Source: Amoebophrya sp. AT5.2
Taxonomy: Eukaryota; Sar; Dinophyceae; Syndiniales; Amoebophryaceae
Assembly: GCA_005223375.1 (NCBI GenBank)
Contig: RXOD01005550.1
Location: forward strand, 1-13,475
Reading direction: 5' to 3'
DNA length: 13,475 nt
The notes under the pieces are model-generated. The model saw nothing but the letters and a program-made list of their open reading frames with translations. It was not told the origin of the DNA and ran no database searches. Made by a program: the position numbers and the translations under genes. Shown here in pieces: positions 1 to 10,500 of the stretch (its first letter is position 1; each line of letters opens with the position of its first letter).

Positions 1-1
1 T

Positions 2-373
2 GGTCACTTACCATCTGGTCTCTTCATAAAGGTGGCGCGCGACATGGACAGCATCGAGGTGAACAGCGATTTGGAGTTCAAGAACGCGGCGTTTTCGGAG
101 GAAAACCCGGAGGTGCAGAGCCTGGGCACGGTGAACGTGTCGATGTGGGTGCTGACGCAGTCGGAGGCGGAGGCGATGCCGGTGGGACTGGCGCGGAACG
201 AACCGAACGTGAACCCGCAGCTCATCACGCCACTGGAGGGCCGCGGCTGGGGCGACGTGCTGGGCGGCTTCTCCTTCAAAATGCCCAACTTCGGGCTCCT
301 CGGAAAACTAATGCCAGTGATCATCGTCAGCTTCGCAATGATGATCGGACTCAGATACATAGGGCTGCTCTAG
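2..373 (+). CDS. Ferlin family protein, C-terminal end (5' part outside window)
   Basis: The frame is open from the left edge to the TAG at 371-373, giving about 123 residues. Ferlins are multi-C2-domain, tail-anchored proteins that drive calcium-dependent vesicle fusion. Two family marks are visible. The first is the conserved linker at 164-223, reading EAEAMPVGLARNEPNVNPQL, which fits the ferlin pattern EA-x-x-x-P-V-G-x-x-R-x-E-P-N just before the anchor. The second is a hydrophobic segment at about 308-370 (starting LMPVIIVSFAMMIGL) that runs to the stop codon. Most animal ferlins keep a few residues after the anchor; here there is essentially no tail. No C2 domain lies inside the window, so those must be upstream. 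The first about 30 bases may be coding or the end of an intron: a GTG begins the clearly family-like part at 32, and nothing stops the frame earlier. The assignment rests on the linker and anchor only, so it is good but not complete. Confidence 0.75.
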   Translation, partial: GHLPSGLFIKVARDMDSIEVNSDLEFKNAAFSEENPEVQSLGTVNVSMWVLTQSEAEAMPVGLARNEPNVNPQLITPLEGRGWGDVLGGFSFKMPNFGLLGKLMPVIIVSFAMMIGLRYIGLL

Positions 374-708
374 GAAGCCTGTAATATTCGATTGAGTTGT
401 CCGGATGAAATTGGAGTGATTATACATGGATGATCTTCTCGCGCATGTTCTGGGGTCTCACCTGTAATTTTTGTATACTGCTGATGGTGTACGTTTAAGT
501 ACGTAGATACCGACTTGGACGGTTTGCATTTGGCACTGCGATCCGCCTGTTTTAATAATATCCTATGTTGCATTTGCATTGCTAAAAACTTTTATTTCTG
601 CACCATCTACCGCATCTGCATGAATACTTCCTCGATCCTGACTACCGAGGCTTCGGGCGTTGCATTGCAGAACCAACTAGGCACGCCGCGGCCGACATCA
701 ATGGGACG

Positions 709-760
709 CCGGTGGTGGTGCCGCGCTTTTAGTATTTTTTCTGCGACCACCACCACGCGG
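709..760. repeat. GC-rich inverted repeat (hairpin)
   Basis: The left arm at 709-724 contains GGTGGTGGTG and the right arm at 743-760 contains CACCACCACC. Outer pairing is 12 base pairs with one bulged G (757); after a small internal mismatch, three more pairs (722-724 with 743-745) close a loop of about 18 bases that is T-rich (TTTTAGTATTTTTTCT). It lies about 340 bases after the ferlin stop. It could be a 3' RNA structure or a relic of a small mobile element; the sequence alone does not decide. Confidence 0.6.
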
Positions 761-978
761 TGCCATGCATTGACTGTGACAATGCCTACAAAACGAAGCT
801 CGCTGAAATGATTCCGCCCGCGGCACGCTCCGACGCTGGTGCCGCGGCAGCTTCATTCGTGACCATACAACTACGACTCCCAGGCTCAAAACCAAAAGAG
901 GACTGTGGCGGAACCAAAAATCCTCGTCCTTCGGGCCGCTTGCGCTTGCTTATATCAAGACGTGCCCTGAGCCTGATC

Positions 979-999
979 GATGATGATGATGATGATGAT
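979..999. repeat. (GAT)n microsatellite
   Basis: About seven consecutive GAT units, flanked by GATC on both sides, in non-coding sequence. It explains the poly-Asp stretch in the short frame that overlaps it. Confidence 0.85.
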
Positions 1000-1434
1000 C
1001 GTGAGGTGATCGTCGTGGTCGTGGATAAAGAAAAGCAGCAGAAGCTCCTTGTGATTCATTTTTCATTGTATTCCGTTTTCTGAAGCTCCAGTGGCAGTCG
1101 CCACCCCGTATACACTTACCCTTTCCGTTCTAGTATGGACGCATTATATCCGACTGCTACTGCGGCCGCGACCGCGTAGTTTGCGTGTGCATATTCACCA
1201 TTCCGTCCGCTCGTGGCTGCGTGTTGCTTCCGTTTTTTTGCACACGATGTGACTTCCTTTTCTTTTTTTTTCGTGGCTTCCTGTGAACACCTCAAATTAG
1301 CTTACCCCCGACATGACATTGACACGGCATCGAGCTCTGACTACCTCCGTGTGCCCGCGCAGGACCCTTCTTGAATTCAAACTTGGCGAACTTTGGTGAA
1401 TGACAATGAAGGCTGTAGTACACGACGCAATGGC

Positions 1435-1440
1435 AATAAA
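1435..1440 (+). promoter_or_regulatory. AATAAA, possible polyadenylation signal
   Basis: A canonical AATAAA followed by an A-rich run (CAAAAAATTT). It is more than 1 kb after the ferlin stop, far for a 3' UTR, and only about 120 bases before the giant frame, so it may be chance. Confidence 0.2.
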
Positions 1441-1558
1441 CAAAAAATTTGCCCGGCCACGGTTATCGGTCGACGTGGTGGAGCGACGGGCGCATTTCAG
1501 GACCACAGGGCGACTGAGACTCTGTCATCAGTGACACATCAATAGGTTGTAGTCCGCA

Positions 1559-4500
1559 ATGATTTCTTTTTCTGTGCAGGAGTTTTCGGTGGAGCAATGT
1601 TGTCCGGTGCGTTCCGCGCTGCACAGCAGGCACCCTTTGTTGCGCGGTGCCAAGACCCCCGGTCAAGGGGTGCAAGTGGGCGTCATTCTCGAGTTCACGT
1701 GCTCGGTCACGAAGAAGGGCAAGAAGAAGTGCTGCTGCGATCGGAAGATGGTGGGAGGGGGGGATGTGGTACAGACGGACAGGTTCAATTTCCAATCGGA
1801 ACTGCACAGACTGAACGAGTCTGAGATGCGCTGGTCGGAGGGACACCTGGGGCCGAAGCCGATGACCTTTGTGGCGCGAGGAAACACGAAAATACACCTG
1901 AAAGCCTACGTCGTCGCCGAGATGAGGTCGTTGAGGACGTCCTGCTCCTCGTCCTCGAGAAAAATGGATAGCGATACAACTACGCGGAGAATCAGTGGCG
2001 CGAGCGATGAACAAGTTTGCGGCCCCGAGGCGGGATTAACGGTGGATCATGCGCAAACGAGCCAGGATGAAGAGAGGAAGACGAAAAGAGCAACTGCTTT
2101 CGGCGGAGCCGCAGCGCTGGGGGAGGCGCGTCCGCATCAAGAGTTCGCAGTCGTGGCTGCGTTCGAGGGTGATGCAGACACCAAAATCATCGGGCAGCAG
2201 TCGCAAAGCTGTTTCACTTTAAACGTGTCCGAAGTGGTGCCTGTTGGTCATGTCGAAAGTGACAACACCAAACTCAAGGGACCGAGAAACGTTCTCGTAT
2301 ACGCGGTCTACGACACGGAAACTGGCACCGTGGCGTATCGGTATCCCGACCACGAGGATGTTTGTGACGAAACGATCACACGTCGCTCGAGGGGTCGCAG
2401 CACCGTTCTGAAGGAACACGAGGACCAGGACGAAAATCATGTTGAGCCCGAGCAGGAGGACGCGGCCAAGAAAAAGAACATCAAGAAGACGAGCCCAGGA
2501 GGTCCCGGCCTCACCGGCATCACGTTCAGGATTCGGCTGGCCCGTGTTGCCAGTACGGACCAGATTTCGCTGGCACGGTGCCGGCCGCGGGAGCTGTTTG
2601 CCGGGCCGGGCCGACTCCTGGAGGACCGAACGGAGTGGCAGTTCGGGAGTCACGTTTACACCAACCAGTGGCCGAACGCGGCGGACAATTTGCCCATGGA
2701 AATGCTGCAGCACGAGCACGAGGTCCTTCACATGATCGAGCGCGAGTTTAAGATGGACAGCGTCGCCCTGTACGCCACGCTCTTTCCGCAAAACTTGACG
2801 CTTGCTTGGTACCACTCGCTGCTTCATCTAGAAGAATCCTCGAGGACCTCGACCTCGAAGAGTGGTAGTGGAGGGCCGTCGCGTCGGGACAGCGGCGGCG
2901 GTGAGGTCGTGGGGGGGAACGAAGACGACGGAGAGTCAAGCAGCTCGTCGTCAAGCTCGGGGGAAGAAGGAGACGGCCGCGACACAGAGACCTACAATCA
3001 CTTTGAAAAACGCGGCGGGCTGTTGCAACGGGCGCTGCGGCATTTTCAAAAGAAAGTCCGATGGTCTTCCAAATTGGTGACGAGTGCGGTGACTTCCGCA
3101 ACAGGAACAGCCGCTGGGGCCGAGCGGGCTGCACGAGCTTCAACAAACGCCGCCGGCGACGCGACGAGTGCTGCAGAGGTCGTTCCCGGCGGACCGAGAA
3201 AGAGTCCGCGCCAGACCCTCACTGCGAACGCAGCTGCAATTTTTGTCGAAGATGAAGATCATGCGACCGTGGCCGCGAGTATGAGTAAAAGAGGCACTCG
3301 CGCTGGGGACCTTTTTGCGGCGGCCGCTTGCGCGCCTCCGCCAATCCCTGTGTCTTTGACCGGTGCAAGTGCAGCTTCTTCTTTAGCAGGAGGAGCGAGA
3401 AGTACAAGCGGGGGCGAGGCCGAGGAGCCGAGGCGACGCGTGGAGCAGATGCTATTCCACTTTCTCGGTCTGATGGATCAAGAACGGGTGGACGAACACA
3501 CGCAGTCTCTACACACTTATCACGAAGCATCACCAGCACGACCCTCAGCAGCAGCAGCAGCAATCACCGACGAGGCAGTGGCAGACGGAGCCGCCCCGTT
3601 GCTTGCAGCTGTGGTCGATCACCCATCGCCAACTACATCGCCGTCGCCACAACTTGGTGTAATATCCTCTTCAGGTGGCCGCGGCACGCTCACGTCCTCG
3701 CCGAGCACATTGCCTCCAGCAAGAACGCATCAAGGCTCGCTCCGTGCTGGTGCGTCCTCCTCAAAGTTCACTTCTGCGTCCTTCGGCGAGATGCACTACG
3801 GCGGCTATAATTTTTCCGCCCACGTCGACAGCACCAGCTCCGAGGCGCGGCGCGTGCGCGGCTGCCCGCTATTGTACAAGGAGCTTGCTTGGTCGGCCCA
3901 GCCCACCATGCTCTCGGCGGGGAAGAAGGCGTCGCTGGCGGCCCGGGGGGCGCTCCATTTAATGCGCGTGATGTTCTGGAAGCGGCTCCATCTGTTGTGC
4001 GCCTACGCCGGGGTTTTTCTCCTGCCGGGCGGGGGCGTGGAAGCTGGCTCGAATAGTCGGGCCAAGCCCTGGCCGTACCCGATGGCGGCGTTGTGGTGCC
4101 ACGGCGGCAGGGTACTATTTCGGTTGGAAAACGTGCACGCGCGCGAGCTGCTGCATTACCTCTTCACGGGCGAGCGCTGGGCCCGCGGAGGCATCGCCGT
4201 CAGTACCAAATCCGCTTCCGAGCACCACGTGCAGGATCAAAACCTTCACGCGGCACCAACTTCCGGATCGGGCGGAGACCACACGACCAAGGAGACATCT
4301 TCGGGTGCTGTCGGTACGGACAACAAGGCCCTTCTTCTTGAGAAAAGCAGCACCTCGCCGGGGTTTTCAACACCTTCTGCAGCTCGACTCCCAAATAACG
4401 CCGCACCCGGCCCGGCGACTACCGCGAGCAGCACGACTTCTTCATCTCCACCGCAACTACATCAGGACGAATATCGAACCCCGTCCGTGGCGCAACTGCA

Positions 4501-7500
4501 GGCCGCCACGCCCCTGAAAAAGCGGCTGGCCGCGACGCACGGGATCGGTCTGAAATCCCGACAGCAGGCGGAGGTGGCCGAACTCGTGGAGAAGAAGCTG
4601 CACGCGACCAATTTGAAGCAGACGGTGGGGAACCTAGCCGACGGCGTGATGGGCCGGCACTTCGGGCTGAATTTCGCGTGGTGCGGACTGGGCTCCCCCC
4701 TCCCCTACGGCCCCCCCAGCGGCATGCCCCGCCCCAGGGGCTGCGGTCTGGAGGCGTTGCTGCGCAAGCTGGCGGTCGACTACCCAAGGCTCGTGATGGC
4801 CGAGAGTGTTGCGAGTACTGGTGCATCTGGTCCTCCTGCGGGAGCAGAAGTACACCCGAACAGGGAGCCGGAGGCGCAGCACGCGGACGCATCGGCGCAA
4901 GAAGGGACGAGAGGCGATGCACTGGAGCGTTTTTTGGAGGCCGAGATCGATGGGGAGAGTTTGTCCCACCTGCTGGACCGGGCGGCGGCGCGCGGCTACA
5001 GCCCTCACTCGTTGCTCGAGGGCCTTCGCCTGGACGCCTACCACTTGGACCGCTTGCTCGGCGCGCTGAAAACGTTTTTCGCCCAGCGAGATGAGCTTGA
5101 GCGAGAAGGAGGGGAAAGTTTGGACGTTGTGCCGGTGTCGCTGCTGCGGTCGCTGCAGTTTCTGGGTTTCGCGCCGACGTCGGCGGCAGAGATCCGGGAT
5201 ACGCACATTCCGCAGCTGGACGGGTTTTTGCGCCTCCGCCTGCACATATTGAGCAAGATGGCGGGGATTCAGAAATTCGTCGGGGTCAGGGGCCAGGCCG
5301 TGCGCTACGACCTGAGCGCTCACTCGCATCAACATAAACATAATCATGACCTCCAGCACCAGCACCACGTAGGAGAACATCCTCACCTTCACGGCCACCA
5401 CCAGCACCAGGACCACCATCCACATCGCGTGGCCTCGGCAGCGCACTTCGCGAAAGAGAAAGCGGTCGTGTTCGGCCACCTCTACCTCCGCGTGGATGAA
5501 TTCGCGCTTGCACCAGCTGGTGGAGGACCCAAGGTAAACGCGACCTCGGAAGCAGCTCTTGCTCCTTCGGGCGTAAAGATAGAAGCCGGAGCGGCCGCAG
5601 CGGCAGAGGCCGTAGTTGCGCCCTCGGCCGGGGCCGCGCCGCCGCGCGAGAGTGCCGGAGAAAAAAGCGTTTTCAATCTTCATCGAACACAGCGGGGGAG
5701 CGAAGACGAGCTTGCACAAGTTCGTCGCAGCGACGGTGGAGGTACTTTTGTCGAGGACGACCAGAAGCTGGCGCGGTCCGACGTCGCGGAGAAACACCCG
5801 TTTCGGAAACCGAAAATCGGCGTGCTCGCGTTGCTTCACGAGGAACAAGATGTCGTGATCGAAAAACACCACCTCGAAGACCACAGGACAGCGCCAAGCG
5901 CGAGGACCACTGGAACAGGACGAGGGCTCCTGGGCAACCAGAGAGGCACCGGTAGCGCTGTTGGCAGAATGCTGCATAAAGTCGTCACCTTCGGGGCTGC
6001 GGGTGGCGAGCAGTCGAGCACCAGCAGAGCGAGTGACGCTGCTGAACCGGGTAGAATTAGAAATAGCAATCCCGCCAACGTGCCGGAAACGTCAACGTCA
6101 AGGCCGAGCGCGGCTGAAACCGTAGGCGGTGGACCACGACCACCTGCACCTACCGAGCAGAAGAGCCAGATCCAGGTGACACCGCCACAACCTCAACCCT
6201 CCGCGGGTACTGGTAGAGGCTGGACTAGGTTGCGCGAGATGGGGACGGCTGCGATACGCGATAAGGGCGCGGCGGTCACGAAAAGCGTGACCGGAAAGCC
6301 GCTGATAACGCCCAGCGGGGAGAAGATCCGCACCAAGATCATTACAGAAAAGCTACAGCAGGAGTTTCGGCGACGGGTGGTCGCCGTCCCGGCAGAGGCG
6401 AAAACCATGCGAGCCCTGCGGGTGGCCAGCGTGGGGCCGGAGAAGGCGCGGTACTGCGTAGGCTTCTCGTTCGTAGAGCGGGCGTGGCTGAACAGGTTCT
6501 ACGAAATGGACGATGCGAAATTTTTACAGTCCCCAGGCGTCGTTGGAGGTGAAGTAGCAGATGAGGCAGGTGGAGCAGAAGCAATTATTCCACCGCCTCC
6601 GTCATTTCGCGTGTTGCAGTTTCTGTTGTCGGGTTGGCGGCGAAGTGACGCGAAAGTGTTCTCGAAAGGGGCCTACGCGGGGAGCGTGGGGGGGAGGCAC
6701 TGCATGTCGGAGTTGCTGCGCCACGCATCTGGAATTGAGGCGGACCGCCATCTCTTCGCCGAGCTACGGCAGGGCCGGGCAGCACTCGCCACGGGTCATC
6801 GTGGAACACCAACCACGCCAAGTGCGAATCGCTTCATTTCGCGTGACGTTTGTCGCGTGTGGGTTGCCGCGAACTATGACCGCGCGTTGTGGTGGCGCAG
6901 CCCCAGCGAAGCACGCGCCAGCGGAAAAAACCTGATTTCTTTTCTCGGTGTGGAGCGCAAAGGAGTAAAAAGCGAGCAAAGTAGCCAAAACCCAAGCCTT
7001 CTAAGTCTCCCAGAGGGTGGTCGTCCGCAAGCATCCCTTCCCTCCGCAGGCCCGCCGGACCTGGGCGCGCTGAGCTTTAAGATCCGCGGCGGGTGTCTCA
7101 CGGAAGACGCGTTGGGCGGCATGGTGCGGGAGCGGTTTCGGGCGTTCTTCTTGTGCTGTCTGCAGCGTGAGGTCCACGAGATGTTCGATGACGTGCTCGT
7201 TCGGCTCGGTCTCGCCATGAAGGAGCATGAAGGGGCCCCACCAACCCAAACAACGTTTTGCGAAGCGGTACGAACTGCACTGGACGCCCTCCCGGACATG
7301 CAATTGCACGGGATGACGGAACTGCTCACTGGAGGACGTGATCGTGGTGGCGCGGGCGCGGCAGAGTGCAAGAGTTGTACTTTTTCCGGCACTTTTCGCG
7401 AACTCCGGGTGATCGCAGAAACTGATGAGCACGTGGGCGGGTCGGGGGGTGGAAGAATACGCAACCGCTCCCGCCAGCTCCTGGCTGTGTACGAAATCGC

Positions 7501-10500
7501 GCCGCCACAGATATCGCACGTCTTCGTCGCGCGGCAGATCGGGCGCTCGGCGCTCGCAGAAGTGCTGTCGGGGCTGAAATTGAAATTGGATGAGCAGACC
7601 GTCTACCGCAGTTTTTTGCAGAGATACGTCCTAAATGCCGGGGACGCCGCGACGCGCGAGAGGAAGAAGGATGCGCCCTCCGCATCAGATTTAGCCAGCA
7701 CAACACGCAACTTCTTCGCGAAATCAACAGGAACAGCAGGGGGCACGAGCATCAACAGGGTAACACCAGACCACTTCGCGTTGGCGACAACAGCAAAGCG
7801 GCCGTCTCTCGCGGAAAACGCATCTTTTTTGGACGAATGCTGCGCGTGGTCTGACTGTGCCAACAAAGCTGCGAGCCCGCGTGACGTGCAAGTTTCTGTC
7901 GACGAGGATGCCGCGCTGATTCCTTTGGCTCCATCCGACATAGCTGCAGCTGTGGACGACCAGCTTGTGGTCGTGCCCAGCATCTTCCACCTTGCCGTGC
8001 AGAAGTACAGCGAGAGGTACCGCGGCGGCGCGCCCGTCCTTGACTGCGCGAGAGCAGGAGAGCAGCGAGTGCACTGGAAGTGCGAGCAGCTGCCGGCCTC
8101 AACTCCCGCACGTGGGGCACGCTGGCTGCGCAACGTTTTCGCGAGAGCGTCGACACCTCTGAGAGGCGGCCCGCCACCAGCATCGACAGCAGCTGTGGGC
8201 TCGACGACTTCCTTGCGGTTGCGCCGCGCGAACGCCCGGGCTGACGTGCAGCTTGCCTCCGTCGCGGAGGAGTGGGTCCTTGCCCTTTCGGATGACGAGG
8301 CGGACGACGAAGCGCGTGAGTGCGTCGCGCAGGACCGGGAGGAGGTTCTGACGGGCACAATGTCTCAACAGCTGCCCGCGGCCGCGTTGTTGGCTCCGGC
8401 TCGCGAGGCGTTTGCGGACCGAGAAAATCTGTGGCGGACGTTCACACGGGTCTGGCGAAACGTGTTGTCCTGGACAGAGACGCACCACACCGTCCTCCTG
8501 CTCCCGCCGGACGCGGAGACCTTCTTCGTGCTACTGCAGCTGTTCGCATCTTTGAGCAACGGAGGCAGCTTGCCGGCCGGGGCGGCTTGCTCCCCCGCGC
8601 AAGCGGGACCTGGTGCTGCTGCTCCGGACGATGACAAGCAAACGCAGGAAGGAGCTGCGCGTCAGGTTGACTTCGTGCAGGAGATGAGAAAGTTGGGGGG
8701 GCTGCTGGGTTCGGGCTTTGCTTCGTTGCGGGAGCTGAATCCCTCCCCCGAAAATTGGGACGCTATCTGCCAGCGCGGAAGAGAATCGTTCGCACAGCTG
8801 CTGCTGCAGAGAGAGTCAGCGTCTCCTGAGAACGGCTCCTCAGAAGCTTCTCCTTCCGTCGATACGGTAATAGAAACCTACAACGCGATTCGGCGAGGCG
8901 CGCTGCGGTTTTTTCTCCCCAGCACCCCGTTCCAGGACACAGGTCGAGTGGACGGTCAGGCTGAGGAAGCGACCGGGGTAGGCCCACGGCTACGGGATCG
9001 CACGAGGAAGATCCTGGACAAAGTGATCCTGGACAAGCTTTCGTTTCTGAGGTCAGAGTCAGCGGCCGCTGACGAGCGGGGGGATCCGGCGTCCAGCAAG
9101 GATCTAGTACGTGGCAAGGACAACTGCAAGCTTGACGAGGTCGTCTCTTCGAACAAGTTGCCTGTGTTGTTGGAGGTCGTTCTGTATCTGGAAGTCACCA
9201 GCGGTCGGCCTGGTGCTTCTTCTGGACGATGTTCTGGGGATTCTTTGCCGGAGGTCCTGACCCACGCGGAGACGGGGGAGCTCCTCTCCACGACAGTGTC
9301 TCTGAAGGAGAGCTTCGGCGAAGCGGCGGCGCGTCTCCTGCACGAGAAATTCGGGATGGCGCCGTCCGCCGGTCTCATCACTCCCGTAGGCGGAGCTGCA
9401 TTTCCGGCAGGGGGACAGCCGGACCTCGTCTCGAGCGTCACGAGCACGGTTACCCTGCTGGAGGCGGAAGCTGCCGGCGCCGCGACCGCGGTTCCGTTGC
9501 AGGTCGTGAAGAAGACAGTGAGCTACCTGGCGAGGTACTCGCTCGACTCCTCGTCGTTAACCACCTCGCTGTTGCGTGCGGGACTGCATTTTCGGAGTAG
9601 CAGAAGTTGTCGTGCGGGTTCCTCGGAGGGGCCGGGAACCATGTTATTCAGTGCCAGCGGCACGGAGCAGCTGCTGGCTGGGGTGGCGAGAGCGAACTTG
9701 CAATACGGGGCGGGATTTCGACACCAGCGCGCGCTCGGACGCCAACATCGTGAACGAGGTAAGGAGACGCTGTGGGCGCATGTTGAAGCTGGTGACAGGG
9801 TCGCCCGGAACAAGATGGTTCTGCGCAAATCCGTTGCGCTGGCGGGCAGCAAGTTGCATTTGTCGGCGCCAGAGGCGGCGGAGTTGGTCCTGGAGGGCGA
9901 CGAGAACATGGCGACCTTCCGCGGCCTGGTCGCGAAGGCGGGCTCGCAAAAAATGCTCGAGAGGTGGGCGGCATTCTGCCCGGTCTTACACTTCGACCAC
10001 GGTGAACGCGCTCGAGAAAGCGGCTGCTACGTTTTCCACACAGCAAGTAGGCGTCTCGTCGTGGAGGGCGGTGGAACGGATTCGGCAGGCGCCGGCGGCA
10101 CCTCAGCCAGGCGAATAATATCGATTGGCATCGCCAAGCAGAACACCAGCGCGGCGGAGTCTATGGTGCCGGCACGATCTACTTTCCCTTCCTCGCAACA
10201 AGCAGGACGACACGATACCCCACAGGAAGCCGAAGGACTCTCGATCGTTCCTGCTACGTGGCTGCTGGCCTGCAGTGCGGGGGAGCTGGAGTACAACCTT
10301 GCTGCGAACGTGTTTGAAAAAACCGCACCAGCGGCCCCTTCAAGCGGAAATGAAAGTGCAACCCCCGCTCTGCTTTGCAGCGAACATCTCGCCAGAAGTA
10401 GACGCATCAACTCTACTGTTCCACCCAGCTTCCCGCCAGTCGACCTTCCCGCTACGTACAGCTACAAGGCCCCGCCTGCCGCACCCGCAGCCGCGTCGCA

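Larger units (their letters stand above)
374..1558. other. Spacer between ferlin end and giant gene
   Basis: About 1.2 kb without a convincing gene. It should hold the 3' UTR of the ferlin gene and the promoter, 5' UTR or first exon of the giant gene. Visible items are a GC-rich hairpin (709-760), a GAT microsatellite (about 979-999), T-rich tracts at about 1227-1237 and 1255-1271, an AATAAA at 1435-1440 and several ATG codons followed by GT donor-like sites (for example ATG at 1406, GTAGTA at 1415). A 107-codon frame at 760-1083 has low-complexity Asp and Val runs from the microsatellite and does not look like a protein. Confidence 0.6.

Noticed and set aside
1463..2014. 183-codon minus-strand frame crossing the start of the giant gene
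   Set aside because: Arg, His and Leu-rich sequence without motifs, mostly antisense to the giant coding region.
2291..2347. Similarity of NVLVYAVYDTETGTVAYRYP to longin-type starts of Npr2/Npr3-like proteins
   Set aside because: Only one short strand-turn-strand motif agrees and the following motifs of that family could not be found in order; a C2-like reading fits the surroundings slightly better.
4634..5977. 447-codon open frame on the minus strand
   Set aside because: It lies wholly inside the giant gene, and its composition (Arg, Val, Cys-rich with no domain pattern) is that expected of the antisense of GC-rich coding DNA.
7603..8358. 251-codon minus-strand frame and overlapping 202-codon frame
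   Set aside because: Two overlapping antisense frames in a GC-rich coding stretch, neither with protein-like features.
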